A stretch of DNA of 64,000 nucleotides, from the NCBI GenBank assembly GCA_964467615.1, contig CAYXRK010000003.1, positions 19,796 to 83,795 of the forward strand, given 5' to 3'. Below, one piece after another: positions 6,245-14,712 of this stretch (the first letter of the stretch is position 1; every line of letters starts with the position of its first letter). Under the pieces are notes generated by a model. That model was not told where the DNA came from. It ran no database searches and was given only the letters and a program-made list of their open reading frames with translations. Source of the DNA: CAYXRK01 sp964467615 (lineage in GTDB: Bacteria; Hydrogenedentota; Hydrogenedentia; Hydrogenedentales; GCA-2746185). The position numbers and the translations under genes were made by a program.

Positions 6245-8935
6245 ATGGCCGAGAAACTCTACATCGTCGATGGAATGGCCTATGCCTTTCGCTCGTACTT
6301 TGCGATCCGCAATCTGCGCGATTCGCAAGGGCGGCCGACCAACGCCGTGTACGGGTTCGCGCGCGTGGTGTTGAAACTGCTGCGTGAGGAGAAGCCCGCG
6401 TATCTGGTCATGGTGTTCGACGCGCCGGGCAAGACCTTTCGCGACGACATGTATCCCGCGTACAAAGCGACGCGGCAAGAGACGCCCGAAGACCTGATCC
6501 ACCAATTTGATCGCATCGACGAACTCGTCCGGGCATTCGACATTCCGCTGTTGCGCATTCCCGGCGTCGAGGCGGACGACGTGATGGGCACGCTCGCGCG
6601 GCGTGCCGAGGCCGCGGGGATGGAGGCGGTCGTGGTGTCGGCGGACAAGGACGTGCTGCAACTGGTCACCGATCACACGCTGGTGTATGACCCGAACCGC
6701 GGCGACAAGGGGACCTGGTACGACCGCAAGGGCGTCGAGGAACGCTTTGGCGTGCCGCCGGGAAACGTGATCGAGGTGCTCGGCCTCATGGGCGATTCGG
6801 CGGACAACGTGCCCGGCGTAAAAGGCATCGGCGAGAAGACGGCGATCAAGTTGTTGCAACAATACAAGACGATCGCGGGGGTGTACGAACACATCGACGA
6901 ACTCAAGGGCAAGCAAAAGGAGAGGCTCGTCGAGGACCGCGACATGGCGCTTCTCAGCCGCGAACTGGTGACGATTAAGACGGACGTTGAACTCGACGCC
7001 GATCTCGAATCGTTCCGGACGAGGGAGCTCGACCGGAAGAAACTTTCCGACATCTTTGTGTCGCTTGAATTTCAATCGCTGCTCGAAGAATTCCTGCCGG
7101 ACGCGGCAGACACCGAAAAACTCGACTACCAATTGGTCTTGACCGAGGCGCAGTTGGAATCGCTGGCCGATCAATTGCGCAAGGTAGGCACGTTCTCTCT
7201 CGATACGGAAACCACGTCGACCGATCCGATGCAGGCGAAACTGTGCGGAATTTCGCTCAGTTGGCGCGAGGCCACGGGGTACTACATCCCCGTGGGGCAC
7301 CGGCCGGAGGCGATGACGTTGGACGGGAAACCCGTAGCCGGGCTGTCCGCCGAGGCGGTTCTGAAGACGCTCGGGCCGATTTTCGCGGACGAATCCGCCG
7401 GGAAAATCGGCCACAACATCAAGTATGACATGGTCGTCCTCGAACGGGCTGGCGCGCCTGTACGCGGGATAGCGATGGACACGATGGTCGCCAGCTACTT
7501 GACAGACCCGTCCAGAGTGAGGCACAATCTAAACGAGGTCAGTCTCTACTACCTCAAGCGCAAGTTGATCCCGATATCCGATTTGATAGGATCGGGGTCC
7601 AAGGCGACCACCTTCGACCATGTCCCCATCGAGCGCGCGTGCGAGTACGCCGCCGAGGACGCGGACATAGCTTGGCGCTTGTCGTCGATATTTCGCGGGA
7701 CACTCGCGGAGCGTGGACTGGGGCCGCTTCACGAGGAAATTGAACTCCCTCTGATTTACGTTCTTGCCCGCATGGAAATGGCGGGCGTAGCGATAGATCG
7801 GGGTGTTTTCGCCGGCCTCCAGCGCGAAATGGAGGTCCGCCTCAAGGAATTAGAGGCGGAAATACACGGACTGGCGGGTGACCGGTTCAACATCAATTCA
7901 CCCAAGCAACTCCAGAAGATCCTTTTCGAGGACCTGGGATTAACGCCGCTACGCAAGACGAAGACCGGGTACTCGACGGACGTCGACGTGCTCGAAGACC
8001 TTGCGCGGCAGCATCCTCTTCCCGAAAAGATTCTGGAATATCGGACCCTGGAGAAACTTCGCGGGACCTACGTCGAAGCCCTTCCGAAAATGGTGGACCC
8101 GGAAACCGGGCGCATCCACACCTCGTTCAATCAAGCGGTGGCGGCGACCGGCCGGCTCTCCAGCAGCGACCCCAACTTGCAGAACATTCCAGTTCGCAAC
8201 GAGATGGGCAAGCGAATTCGGCAGGGGTTCGTGGCGGCAGGCCCCACGTATCGACTCATCTCGGCCGATTACTCGCAAATTGAATTACGGATTTTGGCCC
8301 ACCTCTCCGGCGACAGGGCCCTGCAAGAAGCCTTTCGCCACGAGATGGACATTCATACCGACACCGCGTCGCGCGTGTTCGACGTGATGCCCGCGATGGT
8401 CACGCCCGATATGCGGCGTCAAGCCAAGGCGGTGAACTTCGGCGTGGTCTACGGGATCAGCGCATTTGGTCTTGCTCGGAACATTGGCGTGTCGAATTCG
8501 GACGCGCAGAAGTTCATCGACAATTACTTCGCGCAATACCCCGGCGTCCACGCGTGGATTCAGGCGACCATCCAAGAAGCGCGGAAGAACGGGTTCGTGC
8601 GCACGCTGATGAACCGGCGGCGCTACGTGCCGGAGATCTCGAGCAGCAACACGGCCACGCGCCGCGGCGCTGAGCGAATCGCGATCAACACGCCGGTGCA
8701 AGGCACGGCGGCGGACGTGATTAAGATCGCGATGATTCGGCTCGACCGCGCGCTCGAGGGGCTCGATGCGCGACTCATTCTGCAAGTCCACGACGAACTC
8801 GTCGTCGAGGCGCATGAGGACGTCGCGGAACGCGCGGCGCAGTTGACGCGCGAGACGATGGAGAACGCGATCTCGCTTGATGTGCCGCTGAAGGTTGACG
8901 CGGGCATCGGGCGGAACTGGGCCGAAATCCACTAA
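6245..8935 (+). CDS. polA: DNA polymerase I
   Basis: DNA polymerase I fills gaps and removes RNA primers during replication and repair. Three domains are present: a 5'-3' flap nuclease (about residues 1-295, beginning LYIVDGMAYAFRSYFA), a 3'-5' proofreading exonuclease (about 310-500), and the family A polymerase (about 505-896). The proofreading site looks intact, with the DTE motif near residue 320, GHNIKYD and the YAAEDAD segment. Polymerase motif A is SADYSQIELR near 672, motif B is RRQAKAVNFGVVYG near 730, and motif C is QVHDELV near 847. It starts four bases after lpxB, so it may be co-transcribed with the lipid A genes. Confidence 0.97.
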   Translation: MAEKLYIVDGMAYAFRSYFAIRNLRDSQGRPTNAVYGFARVVLKLLREEKPAYLVMVFDAPGKTFRDDMYPAYKATRQETPEDLIHQFDRIDELVRAFDIPLLRIPGVEADDVMGTLARRAEAAGMEAVVVSADKDVLQLVTDHTLVYDPNRGDKGTWYDRKGVEERFGVPPGNVIEVLGLMGDSADNVPGVKGIGEKTAIKLLQQYKTIAGVYEHIDELKGKQKERLVEDRDMALLSRELVTIKTDVELDADLESFRTRELDRKKLSDIFVSLEFQSLLEEFLPDAADTEKLDYQLVLTEAQLESLADQLRKVGTFSLDTETTSTDPMQAKLCGISLSWREATGYYIPVGHRPEAMTLDGKPVAGLSAEAVLKTLGPIFADESAGKIGHNIKYDMVVLERAGAPVRGIAMDTMVASYLTDPSRVRHNLNEVSLYYLKRKLIPISDLIGSGSKATTFDHVPIERACEYAAEDADIAWRLSSIFRGTLAERGLGPLHEEIELPLIYVLARMEMAGVAIDRGVFAGLQREMEVRLKELEAEIHGLAGDRFNINSPKQLQKILFEDLGLTPLRKTKTGYSTDVDVLEDLARQHPLPEKILEYRTLEKLRGTYVEALPKMVDPETGRIHTSFNQAVAATGRLSSSDPNLQNIPVRNEMGKRIRQGFVAAGPTYRLISADYSQIELRILAHLSGDRALQEAFRHEMDIHTDTASRVFDVMPAMVTPDMRRQAKAVNFGVVYGISAFGLARNIGVSNSDAQKFIDNYFAQYPGVHAWIQATIQEARKNGFVRTLMNRRRYVPEISSSNTATRRGAERIAINTPVQGTAADVIKIAMIRLDRALEGLDARLILQVHDELVVEAHEDVAERAAQLTRETMENAISLDVPLKVDAGIGRNWAEIH

Positions 8936-8951
8936 AGGCAGTACAACGAAC

Positions 8952-8971
8952 GGTGTGCCCGATCGGGACAC
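8952..8971 (+). other. Short imperfect palindrome after polA
   Basis: GTGTGCCCGATCGGGACAC folds into a short stem with one unpaired base, 15 bases after the polA stop. There is no T tract, so it may stabilise the mRNA end but is not a clear intrinsic terminator. Confidence 0.25.
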
Positions 8972-9054
8972 GCTGAAAACTCCTGGACGCCGCGCTTAGA
9001 CGGCGTACGCCCAGCTGCGTATACACGAACCTAATAACAATCAGTAATCGAGGT

Positions 9055-10560
9055 ATGACCATGAACGATCGTCCAATGGACAAAGGCCCCCGGCAAAAGA
9101 ACCGTCAGATGAAGCGCCACAGCGGTGGTGGCGGTGGTGGCGGCAATCCGAACATGAACAATCCGAACCAGCAGCGGAACATGAACCGCAACAGTAACAG
9201 CAACAACAATCGGAACCGCCGGCCAGGCGGCCCGCCGGGCAAATTCTTTCGGCGCAGGCCGGACATCCTCGACGTTGAGGACGAGGATTTTGAAATCAAA
9301 GACGGCCCAGTCGTCTCGATTACCAAAATGCACCGCATGAACGTGCAAGAGCTCCAGGCCAAGGCCGAAGAACTCGGCAACGAGGAACACGGGTTAAAGA
9401 AGCAAGACCTGATTTTCTGGATTCTCCAGCACAGCCTCGACAACGCGGGATCGGTCGTCGGCGAGGGGACACTCGAAATCCTTCCGGACGGTTTCGGCTT
9501 TCTGCGATCAAACGACTACTCCTACCAATCCGGCCCGGACGACGTCTACGTGTCGCCGTCGCAGATTCGTAAGTTCGGTCTTCGCACGGGCGACACGATT
9601 CTAGGCCACGTCCGGCCGCCCAAAGAGGGCGAGCGGTATTTCGCGCTGCTGAAAGTCAGCACGGTCAACGACACCGATCCGGCCGTCGCGCGCGAGCGCG
9701 TCCTATTCGACAATTTGACGCCGCTCCACCCAGACGAACGCATTCGCCTGGAGACGACGCAAAAGGAAGTGGCGATGCGCGTGATGGACCTCGTCTCGCC
9801 CATCGGCAAGGGCCAGCGCGGACTTATCGTCGCGGCCCCGTTCACGGGGAAAACGGTGCTCATGCAGAAGATCGCAAACAGCGTTTCGGTGAACCATCCG
9901 GAAATTGCCGTGATCGTGCTGTTGATTGACGAGCGACCGGAAGAAGTGACGGACATGAGGCGCTCGGTCAAGGGCGAGGTCATCGCGTCCACGTTCGACG
10001 AGCCGGCGGACCGGCACGTCCAAGTCGCGGAAATGGTGCTCGAAAAGGCCAAGCGACTGGTCGAACACGGCCGGGACGTGGTCATCCTGCTCGATTCCAT
10101 CACCCGACTTGCGCGCGCCTATAACCAGATCGTCCCCTCGACCGGCAAAGTGCTTTCCGGGGGCGTTGAGGCCAGCGCGCTACAGCGCCCGAAACGGTTT
10201 TTCGGAGCGGCGAGAAACATCGAGGAAGGCGGCAGCCTTACGATCATCGCGACCGCGCTCGTCGATACCGGCAGCCGCATGGACGAAGTTATCTTTGAAG
10301 AGTTCAAGGGCACGGGGAACATGGAGGTCCACCTGGACCGCCGGTTGATGGAGAAGCGCATCTTCCCGGCGATCGATATTCATCGGTCGCGCACGCGCAA
10401 GGAAGAACTGCTCATCGAGAGCGATGAACTGCAGCGGATTTGGCTGCTGATCAAAGTGCTTAGCCCGCTCGAAACGGCCGAAGCCACGGAGATGCTCATC
10501 GAGAAACTGAAGAAGACGGATAGCAACAAGGACTTCCTCGCGATGATGCAGAAGATGTAG
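9055..10560 (+). CDS. rho: Transcription termination factor Rho with low-complexity N-terminal insert
   Basis: Rho is the hexameric RNA-dependent helicase that ends transcription of untranslated RNA. After a low-complexity stretch of about 70 residues rich in Gly, Asn, Arg and Gln comes the standard protein. It has an N-terminal helix bundle (NVQELQAKAEELG), a cold-shock-like RNA-binding domain (EGTLEILPDGFGFLRS), the P loop AAPFTGKTVLMQ, and the LLDSITRLARAYN segment of the ATPase core. The 501-residue length exceeds the usual 420 or so because of the insert, which should be disordered. The ATG at 9055 follows a weak GAGG; a second ATG lies two codons later. The gene stands alone, with a large inverted repeat downstream. 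Confidence 0.96.
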   Translation: MTMNDRPMDKGPRQKNRQMKRHSGGGGGGGNPNMNNPNQQRNMNRNSNSNNNRNRRPGGPPGKFFRRRPDILDVEDEDFEIKDGPVVSITKMHRMNVQELQAKAEELGNEEHGLKKQDLIFWILQHSLDNAGSVVGEGTLEILPDGFGFLRSNDYSYQSGPDDVYVSPSQIRKFGLRTGDTILGHVRPPKEGERYFALLKVSTVNDTDPAVARERVLFDNLTPLHPDERIRLETTQKEVAMRVMDLVSPIGKGQRGLIVAAPFTGKTVLMQKIANSVSVNHPEIAVIVLLIDERPEEVTDMRRSVKGEVIASTFDEPADRHVQVAEMVLEKAKRLVEHGRDVVILLDSITRLARAYNQIVPSTGKVLSGGVEASALQRPKRFFGAARNIEEGGSLTIIATALVDTGSRMDEVIFEEFKGTGNMEVHLDRRLMEKRIFPAIDIHRSRTRKEELLIESDELQRIWLLIKVLSPLETAEATEMLIEKLKKTDSNKDFLAMMQKM

Positions 10561-10625
10561 TGAAAGCGGTAGAACGAGTGCTTCGGTGACCGATTGCTCG
10601 CTCAGGAATGAGACTTCGCCTCAGA

Positions 10626-10713
10626 CCCGTCATTCCCGCGAAAGCGGAAGTCCAGCGGTATGCCGGGCAGATCGGTCACGTGTCTGGATTCCCGCTTTCG
10701 CGGGAATGACGGG
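10626..10713 (+). repeat. REP-like inverted repeat (30-bp arms)
   Basis: Two arms, 10626-10655 and 10684-10713, are inverted copies that match at 28 of 30 positions (the core reads CATTCCCGCGAAAGCGG). They are separated by 28 bases, so the RNA would form a long stem-loop between rho and trpS. A partial third copy (CGGGAATGACGAGCG) follows at about 10719. The sequence belongs to a widespread class of short bacterial repeats with a CATTCCCGCG core. It may protect or end the rho mRNA. No T tract follows. Confidence 0.75.
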
Positions 10714-10818
10714 CGCGGCGGGAATGACGAGCGCGGATGGGGCGACGATGCGAGCGTAAGTATTCCCCAAGATACATCGTACAATCGGGACTCGATGCGA
10801 GAACAAGGCTGCGCACCA

Positions 10819-11883
10819 ATGGCGGACACGAGGGAAATTATTCTGTCGGGCATCCGGCCAACGGGCCGCTTGCATTACGGGAACTACTTCGGCGCGATCA
10901 AGAACTTTCTCCGGCTTCAGGAGGAAGGGCATGAATGCTTTTATTTCATCGCCGATTACCACGCGCTGACGACGGTATCCGAGCGCACGGATTTTTTTCA
11001 GCAAACGATCGACATGCTGCGAACCTACGTCGCGTGCGGTCTGGATCCGAAGCGAGCGGTCATTTATCGGCAGAGCGATTTGCCGAGCACGGCGGAACTT
11101 GCCTTGCTGCTTGGCATGATCACAAACATCGGGTATCTGGAGCGCGGCACGACGTACAAGGACTCCGTCGCCAAGCTCGCTGGCGGCACTGAAGGCCCCG
11201 AGGGCAATCCCATTTCGTACGGCTTGCTCGGCTATCCGGTGCTCATGGCGGCGGACATCTTGATCGTGCGCGCGGACAAAGTGCCCGTCGGGGACGACCA
11301 GCGCCAGCACGTCGAAATGGCGATCAATCTCGCGCGGCGATTCAATTCGCGCTTCGGCCGCGAGGTCCTCAAGCTGCCGCACCCCGTCGCGCGCGATGCG
11401 GTCCGGCTGCCGGGGCTCGACGGCGGCGTGAAGATGGGGAAGTCCGAGAACAACGACCTTGGGCTTCTCGACGATCCGAAAACGGTGCTCGATAAGATCA
11501 AAGGCGTGCAGACGACGACGGACCCGCTTCCGCTGAAGAGCGAATCGGATGACCCGGACCTCGTCATACCGGAACTGCCGCCGGGCCTCGGCGCGCTGTA
11601 CCGGATTTTGAATCTCGTTGCGCCAGAGGAGGTCTATCTCGACTTTGTCGGCAAATACCGGCGCGGCGAAAAGTTTTACGGCAAACTCAAGACAACGCTC
11701 GCGGAATACGTCAATGGTTTCAATCGACCGCTCATCGATCGGTTCAACGCGCCGGACAATACCCCCGGCACTGTTAAGGATTTCCTGCGCGCCAACGCCG
11801 AGCGCGTGACTCCCATTGCCCTCGAAACCGTCGAAGCCTGCCGCGAGGCCATCGGTATCGGTCACAGCTTGTATCGTGGCTAA
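10819..11883 (+). CDS. trpS: Tryptophanyl-tRNA synthetase
   Basis: This class I aminoacyl-tRNA synthetase charges tRNA-Trp in the cytoplasm. The HIGH-like signature lies in SGIRPTGRLHYGNYFGA and the KMSKS-like loop is KMGKSENN. The 354-residue length fits bacterial TrpRS. The ATG at 10819 (MADTREIILSG) puts the first strand at the usual distance from the N terminus; an ATG at 10795 would add eight residues. A possible -10 box, TACAAT, lies at 10780-10785. The gene is monocistronic, between a REP-like repeat and a promoter for the next gene. Confidence 0.95.
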   Translation: MADTREIILSGIRPTGRLHYGNYFGAIKNFLRLQEEGHECFYFIADYHALTTVSERTDFFQQTIDMLRTYVACGLDPKRAVIYRQSDLPSTAELALLLGMITNIGYLERGTTYKDSVAKLAGGTEGPEGNPISYGLLGYPVLMAADILIVRADKVPVGDDQRQHVEMAINLARRFNSRFGREVLKLPHPVARDAVRLPGLDGGVKMGKSENNDLGLLDDPKTVLDKIKGVQTTTDPLPLKSESDDPDLVIPELPPGLGALYRILNLVAPEEVYLDFVGKYRRGEKFYGKLKTTLAEYVNGFNRPLIDRFNAPDNTPGTVKDFLRANAERVTPIALETVEACREAIGIGHSLYRG

Positions 11884-11908
11884 GGTCTGACTCTTGTCAA
11901 CTGTTTTC

Positions 11909-11937
11909 TTGTCCGCTTTCACGCCCTGTGTTAGACT
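11909..11937 (+). promoter_or_regulatory. Promoter of the PilZ-PilT gene
   Basis: TTGTCC at 11909-11914 and TAGACT at 11932-11937 are separated by 17 bases, and a TGT precedes the -10 hexamer to make it an extended box. Transcription would start near 11944, leaving a leader of about 70 bases that ends in a GGGAGGA ribosome binding site just before ATG 12015. Confidence 0.55.
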
Positions 11938-12014
11938 TTTGACGAGCGGATTCGCCCTGGAGGACCGGTAAGGGGTAGGGCCGCCGCACAGGGAAGTAAT
12001 CGAGGGAGGATCTC

Positions 12015-13412
12015 ATGGCCCCTGCGAAGAACGACCAGCGTCAGGATCGGCGCGTCGCCGCGGAAATGCCTGTTCGGTATCGCGTGCTAGGCGGGACCGG
12101 GGAGCTCGCGGCGGAACAACGCACGAAGACCACCAATATTTCCATGAGCGGCGTGGCGTTCGTGTCTCCGCTAAATATAGCGATCGACACGCGCGTCACC
12201 GTCGCCGTGAATATGCCCGACAAGCGCGGCGAACTCGAGTGCGAAGCCATCGTTATGCGCATCGTCCGCGAGTTGCCCGGCGAGCAGGGCGTCGAGTATG
12301 GCATCCAGTTCGACATGGACACCGTGCGCGATCAGGAACGGCTTCAACTGTTCGTCCGGTCGATCGACATCGTACCGCTTCTCGAATACATGATGAAGAA
12401 CAACGCCACGGACCTCCACCTTACGGCCGATTCCGCCCCCATTTTCCGCGTGAACCGCCAACTGCTCAAGACCGACGGGCGGGCGCTTTCCCGCGACGCC
12501 GTGAAAGCACTCGTTCTGGGGACCCTCACCCCGGATCGCCGCGAGGCGTTTGTGCGCTCGAGGGAAATCTACTATCCGTTCTTTATCCCCGGGCTTGGAC
12601 GTTGGCGGGTGAGCGCGTTCCAACAGCGGGGCAATATCGAGGCCGTGTTTCACAATGTGGATACGTACGTTCCGACAATCGAGGACCTCGATCTGCCGGA
12701 GATATTGCATAACATCGCAGTGACCCAAGGCGGGTTGGTCTGCGTGACGGGCGGCGCGGGCACGGGAAAATCCACGACTATCGCGGCAATGATTCGCACG
12801 ATCAACCGCGAGCAGCAGCGCGTCATCGTCACCATCGAGGATCCGATCCAATACATTCATGAAAACGAACGGTCCGTCATCAAGCAACGTGAAGTCGGTT
12901 TCGATACCAGCTCCGTTGCCGAGGGGCTTTCACACGTTTTGCGCCAGGATCCGGACGTCATCGTCATCGACGACGTACCGGACGCGGAAGTGATGGACAT
13001 GGCGATGCGCGCGGCGGAGTCTGGCCGCTTGGTGATCGTCACGATGCACACGACCGACGCGATCACGACGGTGCGGCGGATTATCGGCATGTATCCGGAA
13101 CATCGCCGGCTGAGCGTACTGCAATCGGTCGCGGCGGCCCTTCGCGCGGTGATTTCGCAACGCATCGCGCCGACGATAGACGGCCGCGGCGCGATGATGG
13201 TTCCCGAAATCCTAACGATGACTGAACCGATGCGCCAGGCGATTCGCACCAACAAAATCGAACAGCTTTACAACCTCATGGCCGGCGCTCCCGGATGCAT
13301 CACGCTGGACGCGGGCTTGCGCAGCGCGTTGTTACGCGGCCGAATCGACTTCGATACCGCCTCCCAATTCGCGCGGGACCCCGAAGGCCTCCGCCGCGCA
13401 GTCGCCGTCTAG
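12015..13412 (+). CDS. PilZ domain fused to a PilT-type secretion ATPase
   Basis: The N-terminal 115 or so residues form a PilZ domain with both cyclic-di-GMP motifs: RxxxR (R9-R13, RQDRR) and NxSxxG (N41-G46, NISMSG). The rest resembles PilT, the hexameric ATPase that powers type IV pilus retraction. It has the PilT-type lead-in LLEYMMKNNATDLHLTADS, Walker A GGAGTGKSTT near 245, an Asp-box region ending IEDPIQYIH, and the His box TMHTTDA near 345. In the Walker B loop the usual G-E before the R-D is replaced by D-D (VIVIDDVPDAE). ATPase activity may therefore differ from canonical PilT. A strong GGGAGGA site supports the ATG. No pilus genes flank it. It probably links c-di-GMP level to pilus or secretion-motor activity; this is inference. 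Confidence 0.85.
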   Translation: MAPAKNDQRQDRRVAAEMPVRYRVLGGTGELAAEQRTKTTNISMSGVAFVSPLNIAIDTRVTVAVNMPDKRGELECEAIVMRIVRELPGEQGVEYGIQFDMDTVRDQERLQLFVRSIDIVPLLEYMMKNNATDLHLTADSAPIFRVNRQLLKTDGRALSRDAVKALVLGTLTPDRREAFVRSREIYYPFFIPGLGRWRVSAFQQRGNIEAVFHNVDTYVPTIEDLDLPEILHNIAVTQGGLVCVTGGAGTGKSTTIAAMIRTINREQQRVIVTIEDPIQYIHENERSVIKQREVGFDTSSVAEGLSHVLRQDPDVIVIDDVPDAEVMDMAMRAAESGRLVIVTMHTTDAITTVRRIIGMYPEHRRLSVLQSVAAALRAVISQRIAPTIDGRGAMMVPEILTMTEPMRQAIRTNKIEQLYNLMAGAPGCITLDAGLRSALLRGRIDFDTASQFARDPEGLRRAVAV

Positions 13413-13422
13413 ATAGTACGGC

Positions 13423-14652
13423 TCAGAACCGATCCAGCGGCCACACGTACGGGTCGCGTTTGGGAAAGAGCGTCGCGAGCAGATGCCGCGCCGCCGCCGT
13501 GATGTTGCGCCGCTCCTGGGCGAGCAAATCTTCTGTGCGTATGTACCCGGTGAACACGCGCATCAGGTCGCGGCCGCTAAACCCGACTTTGTTTGTTCCC
13601 GCAATCGGCGAAACATCGATCGCGCCGCGCGTGGCCCTTACGCGATACGGAATCTTGTCCACCTGCAACGTGACCTCCGCGCGTTCCGAGCCTAACGCGC
13701 TTCGGCGCAGCCGCTCTTCCCACTCCGGAATCGCCGTCTCCAACGTCTCCCCAACGTCGACGAAGGCCATCATTCCGCCTTGGCCTTCCGCGCGCCGCGT
13801 TTCATGCCGTGACGCGAACGATTCGAGGTAGTGCGAGAAGGGATGGCCCGGTGGCGTCAGAAACCGCAGTGTTCCCCGGCACATTTCGTGGGCCCACGCC
13901 GAGCACATCGAGAGCAGTTCCGGCTGGTCCTCGCCGAGAAGTGCGCCAAGCTCGCTGATCTCCATTCCCGTTTCGCGCGGCCTCCCCAGCGCGTATCCCA
14001 AGACTTTGCCACTCGCGTCGGTCAAGACCCGGCCCACTTTCAGCAAGTCCCATTTGTTCGAGAACGTGCCCGACGAGCGCAGCAACGAACACGGCACGTC
14101 CGCGTCGTTCGCCTCGTGAACGCGCCGCAACGCGCCAATGTCCCCCGGCTTCACGTCTCGCACCCTCCGGGTGGCGGAAATCTCGGGCCTATCCGGAGAC
14201 ACGTCGATTTCGATGGCATAGTCCGGCAGAACGGTCGCGTAGCCGAAGCGATGATAGAAATTCGGGATGCCGAACAACATCGACACATGATAGCGATGCG
14301 CGCGCATGTAGGCGAATGCGTCGCGGATGAGCGCGGTGCCTACGCCCTTGTGCCGGTGCCGCGGGGCGGTAGTCACCCAGCCCAGTCCGCCCATCTTCAG
14401 GCGCGCTTCGCCGAGGCGAATCGTTTCCGTCGTCAGACGCAACGCCCCCGCAAGTTCGCCGTCGCAAAGCGCAATGCGGGTGTGCTCAGGCCGATACCCT
14501 GGATACGCCGCGCCCGCGCCCTCAAACCACTCCGACGCGGAAAAGTAATTGACCTGATGGCCCTTCGCCATCAGATCGTTCGCCAGCTTTAGCTCGTCGT
14601 CCGATTGGACGCCGCGAATACTTATCTGTTGTTTACGTTCCGCGTTTACCAT
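13423..14652 (-). CDS. Eis-like GNAT N-acetyltransferase
   Basis: An N-terminal GNAT acetyltransferase domain contains the acetyl-CoA loop RHRHKGVGTALI and the NFYHRFGYA segment that matches the Tyr-bearing loop of Eis. A second acetyltransferase-like region and a C-terminal sterol-carrier-like domain complete 409 residues, close to the 402 of mycobacterial Eis. The protein ends in a phenylalanine (PYVWPLDRF); in Eis the C-terminal Phe carboxylate is part of the active site. Eis proteins acetylate amines of diverse substrates, including aminoglycosides; the substrate here is unknown. The gene converges with the PilZ-PilT gene, ten bases apart. Confidence 0.8.
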   Translation of the reverse strand: MVNAERKQQISIRGVQSDDELKLANDLMAKGHQVNYFSASEWFEGAGAAYPGYRPEHTRIALCDGELAGALRLTTETIRLGEARLKMGGLGWVTTAPRHRHKGVGTALIRDAFAYMRAHRYHVSMLFGIPNFYHRFGYATVLPDYAIEIDVSPDRPEISATRRVRDVKPGDIGALRRVHEANDADVPCSLLRSSGTFSNKWDLLKVGRVLTDASGKVLGYALGRPRETGMEISELGALLGEDQPELLSMCSAWAHEMCRGTLRFLTPPGHPFSHYLESFASRHETRRAEGQGGMMAFVDVGETLETAIPEWEERLRRSALGSERAEVTLQVDKIPYRVRATRGAIDVSPIAGTNKVGFSGRDLMRVFTGYIRTEDLLAQERRNITAAARHLLATLFPKRDPYVWPLDRF

Positions 14653-14712
14653 TGGCCCTGCCCGCTCCTGGCGGCGAGTGTAATGAATCGGAAACAGCGG
14701 GAGCGAACGGCC

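Noticed and set aside
6098..7525. A 475-codon open frame antisense to lpxB and polA
   Set aside because: Long antisense frames are expected in GC-rich genes; the sense strand encodes intact LpxB and PolA domains and the antisense product has no recognisable domain.
8952..8971. Intrinsic terminator after polA
   Set aside because: The stem is short and imperfect and no T tract follows.
10630..11922. A 430-codon open frame antisense to trpS
   Set aside because: It is a composition artefact opposite a fully conserved TrpRS, and its ends run through the REP-like repeat.
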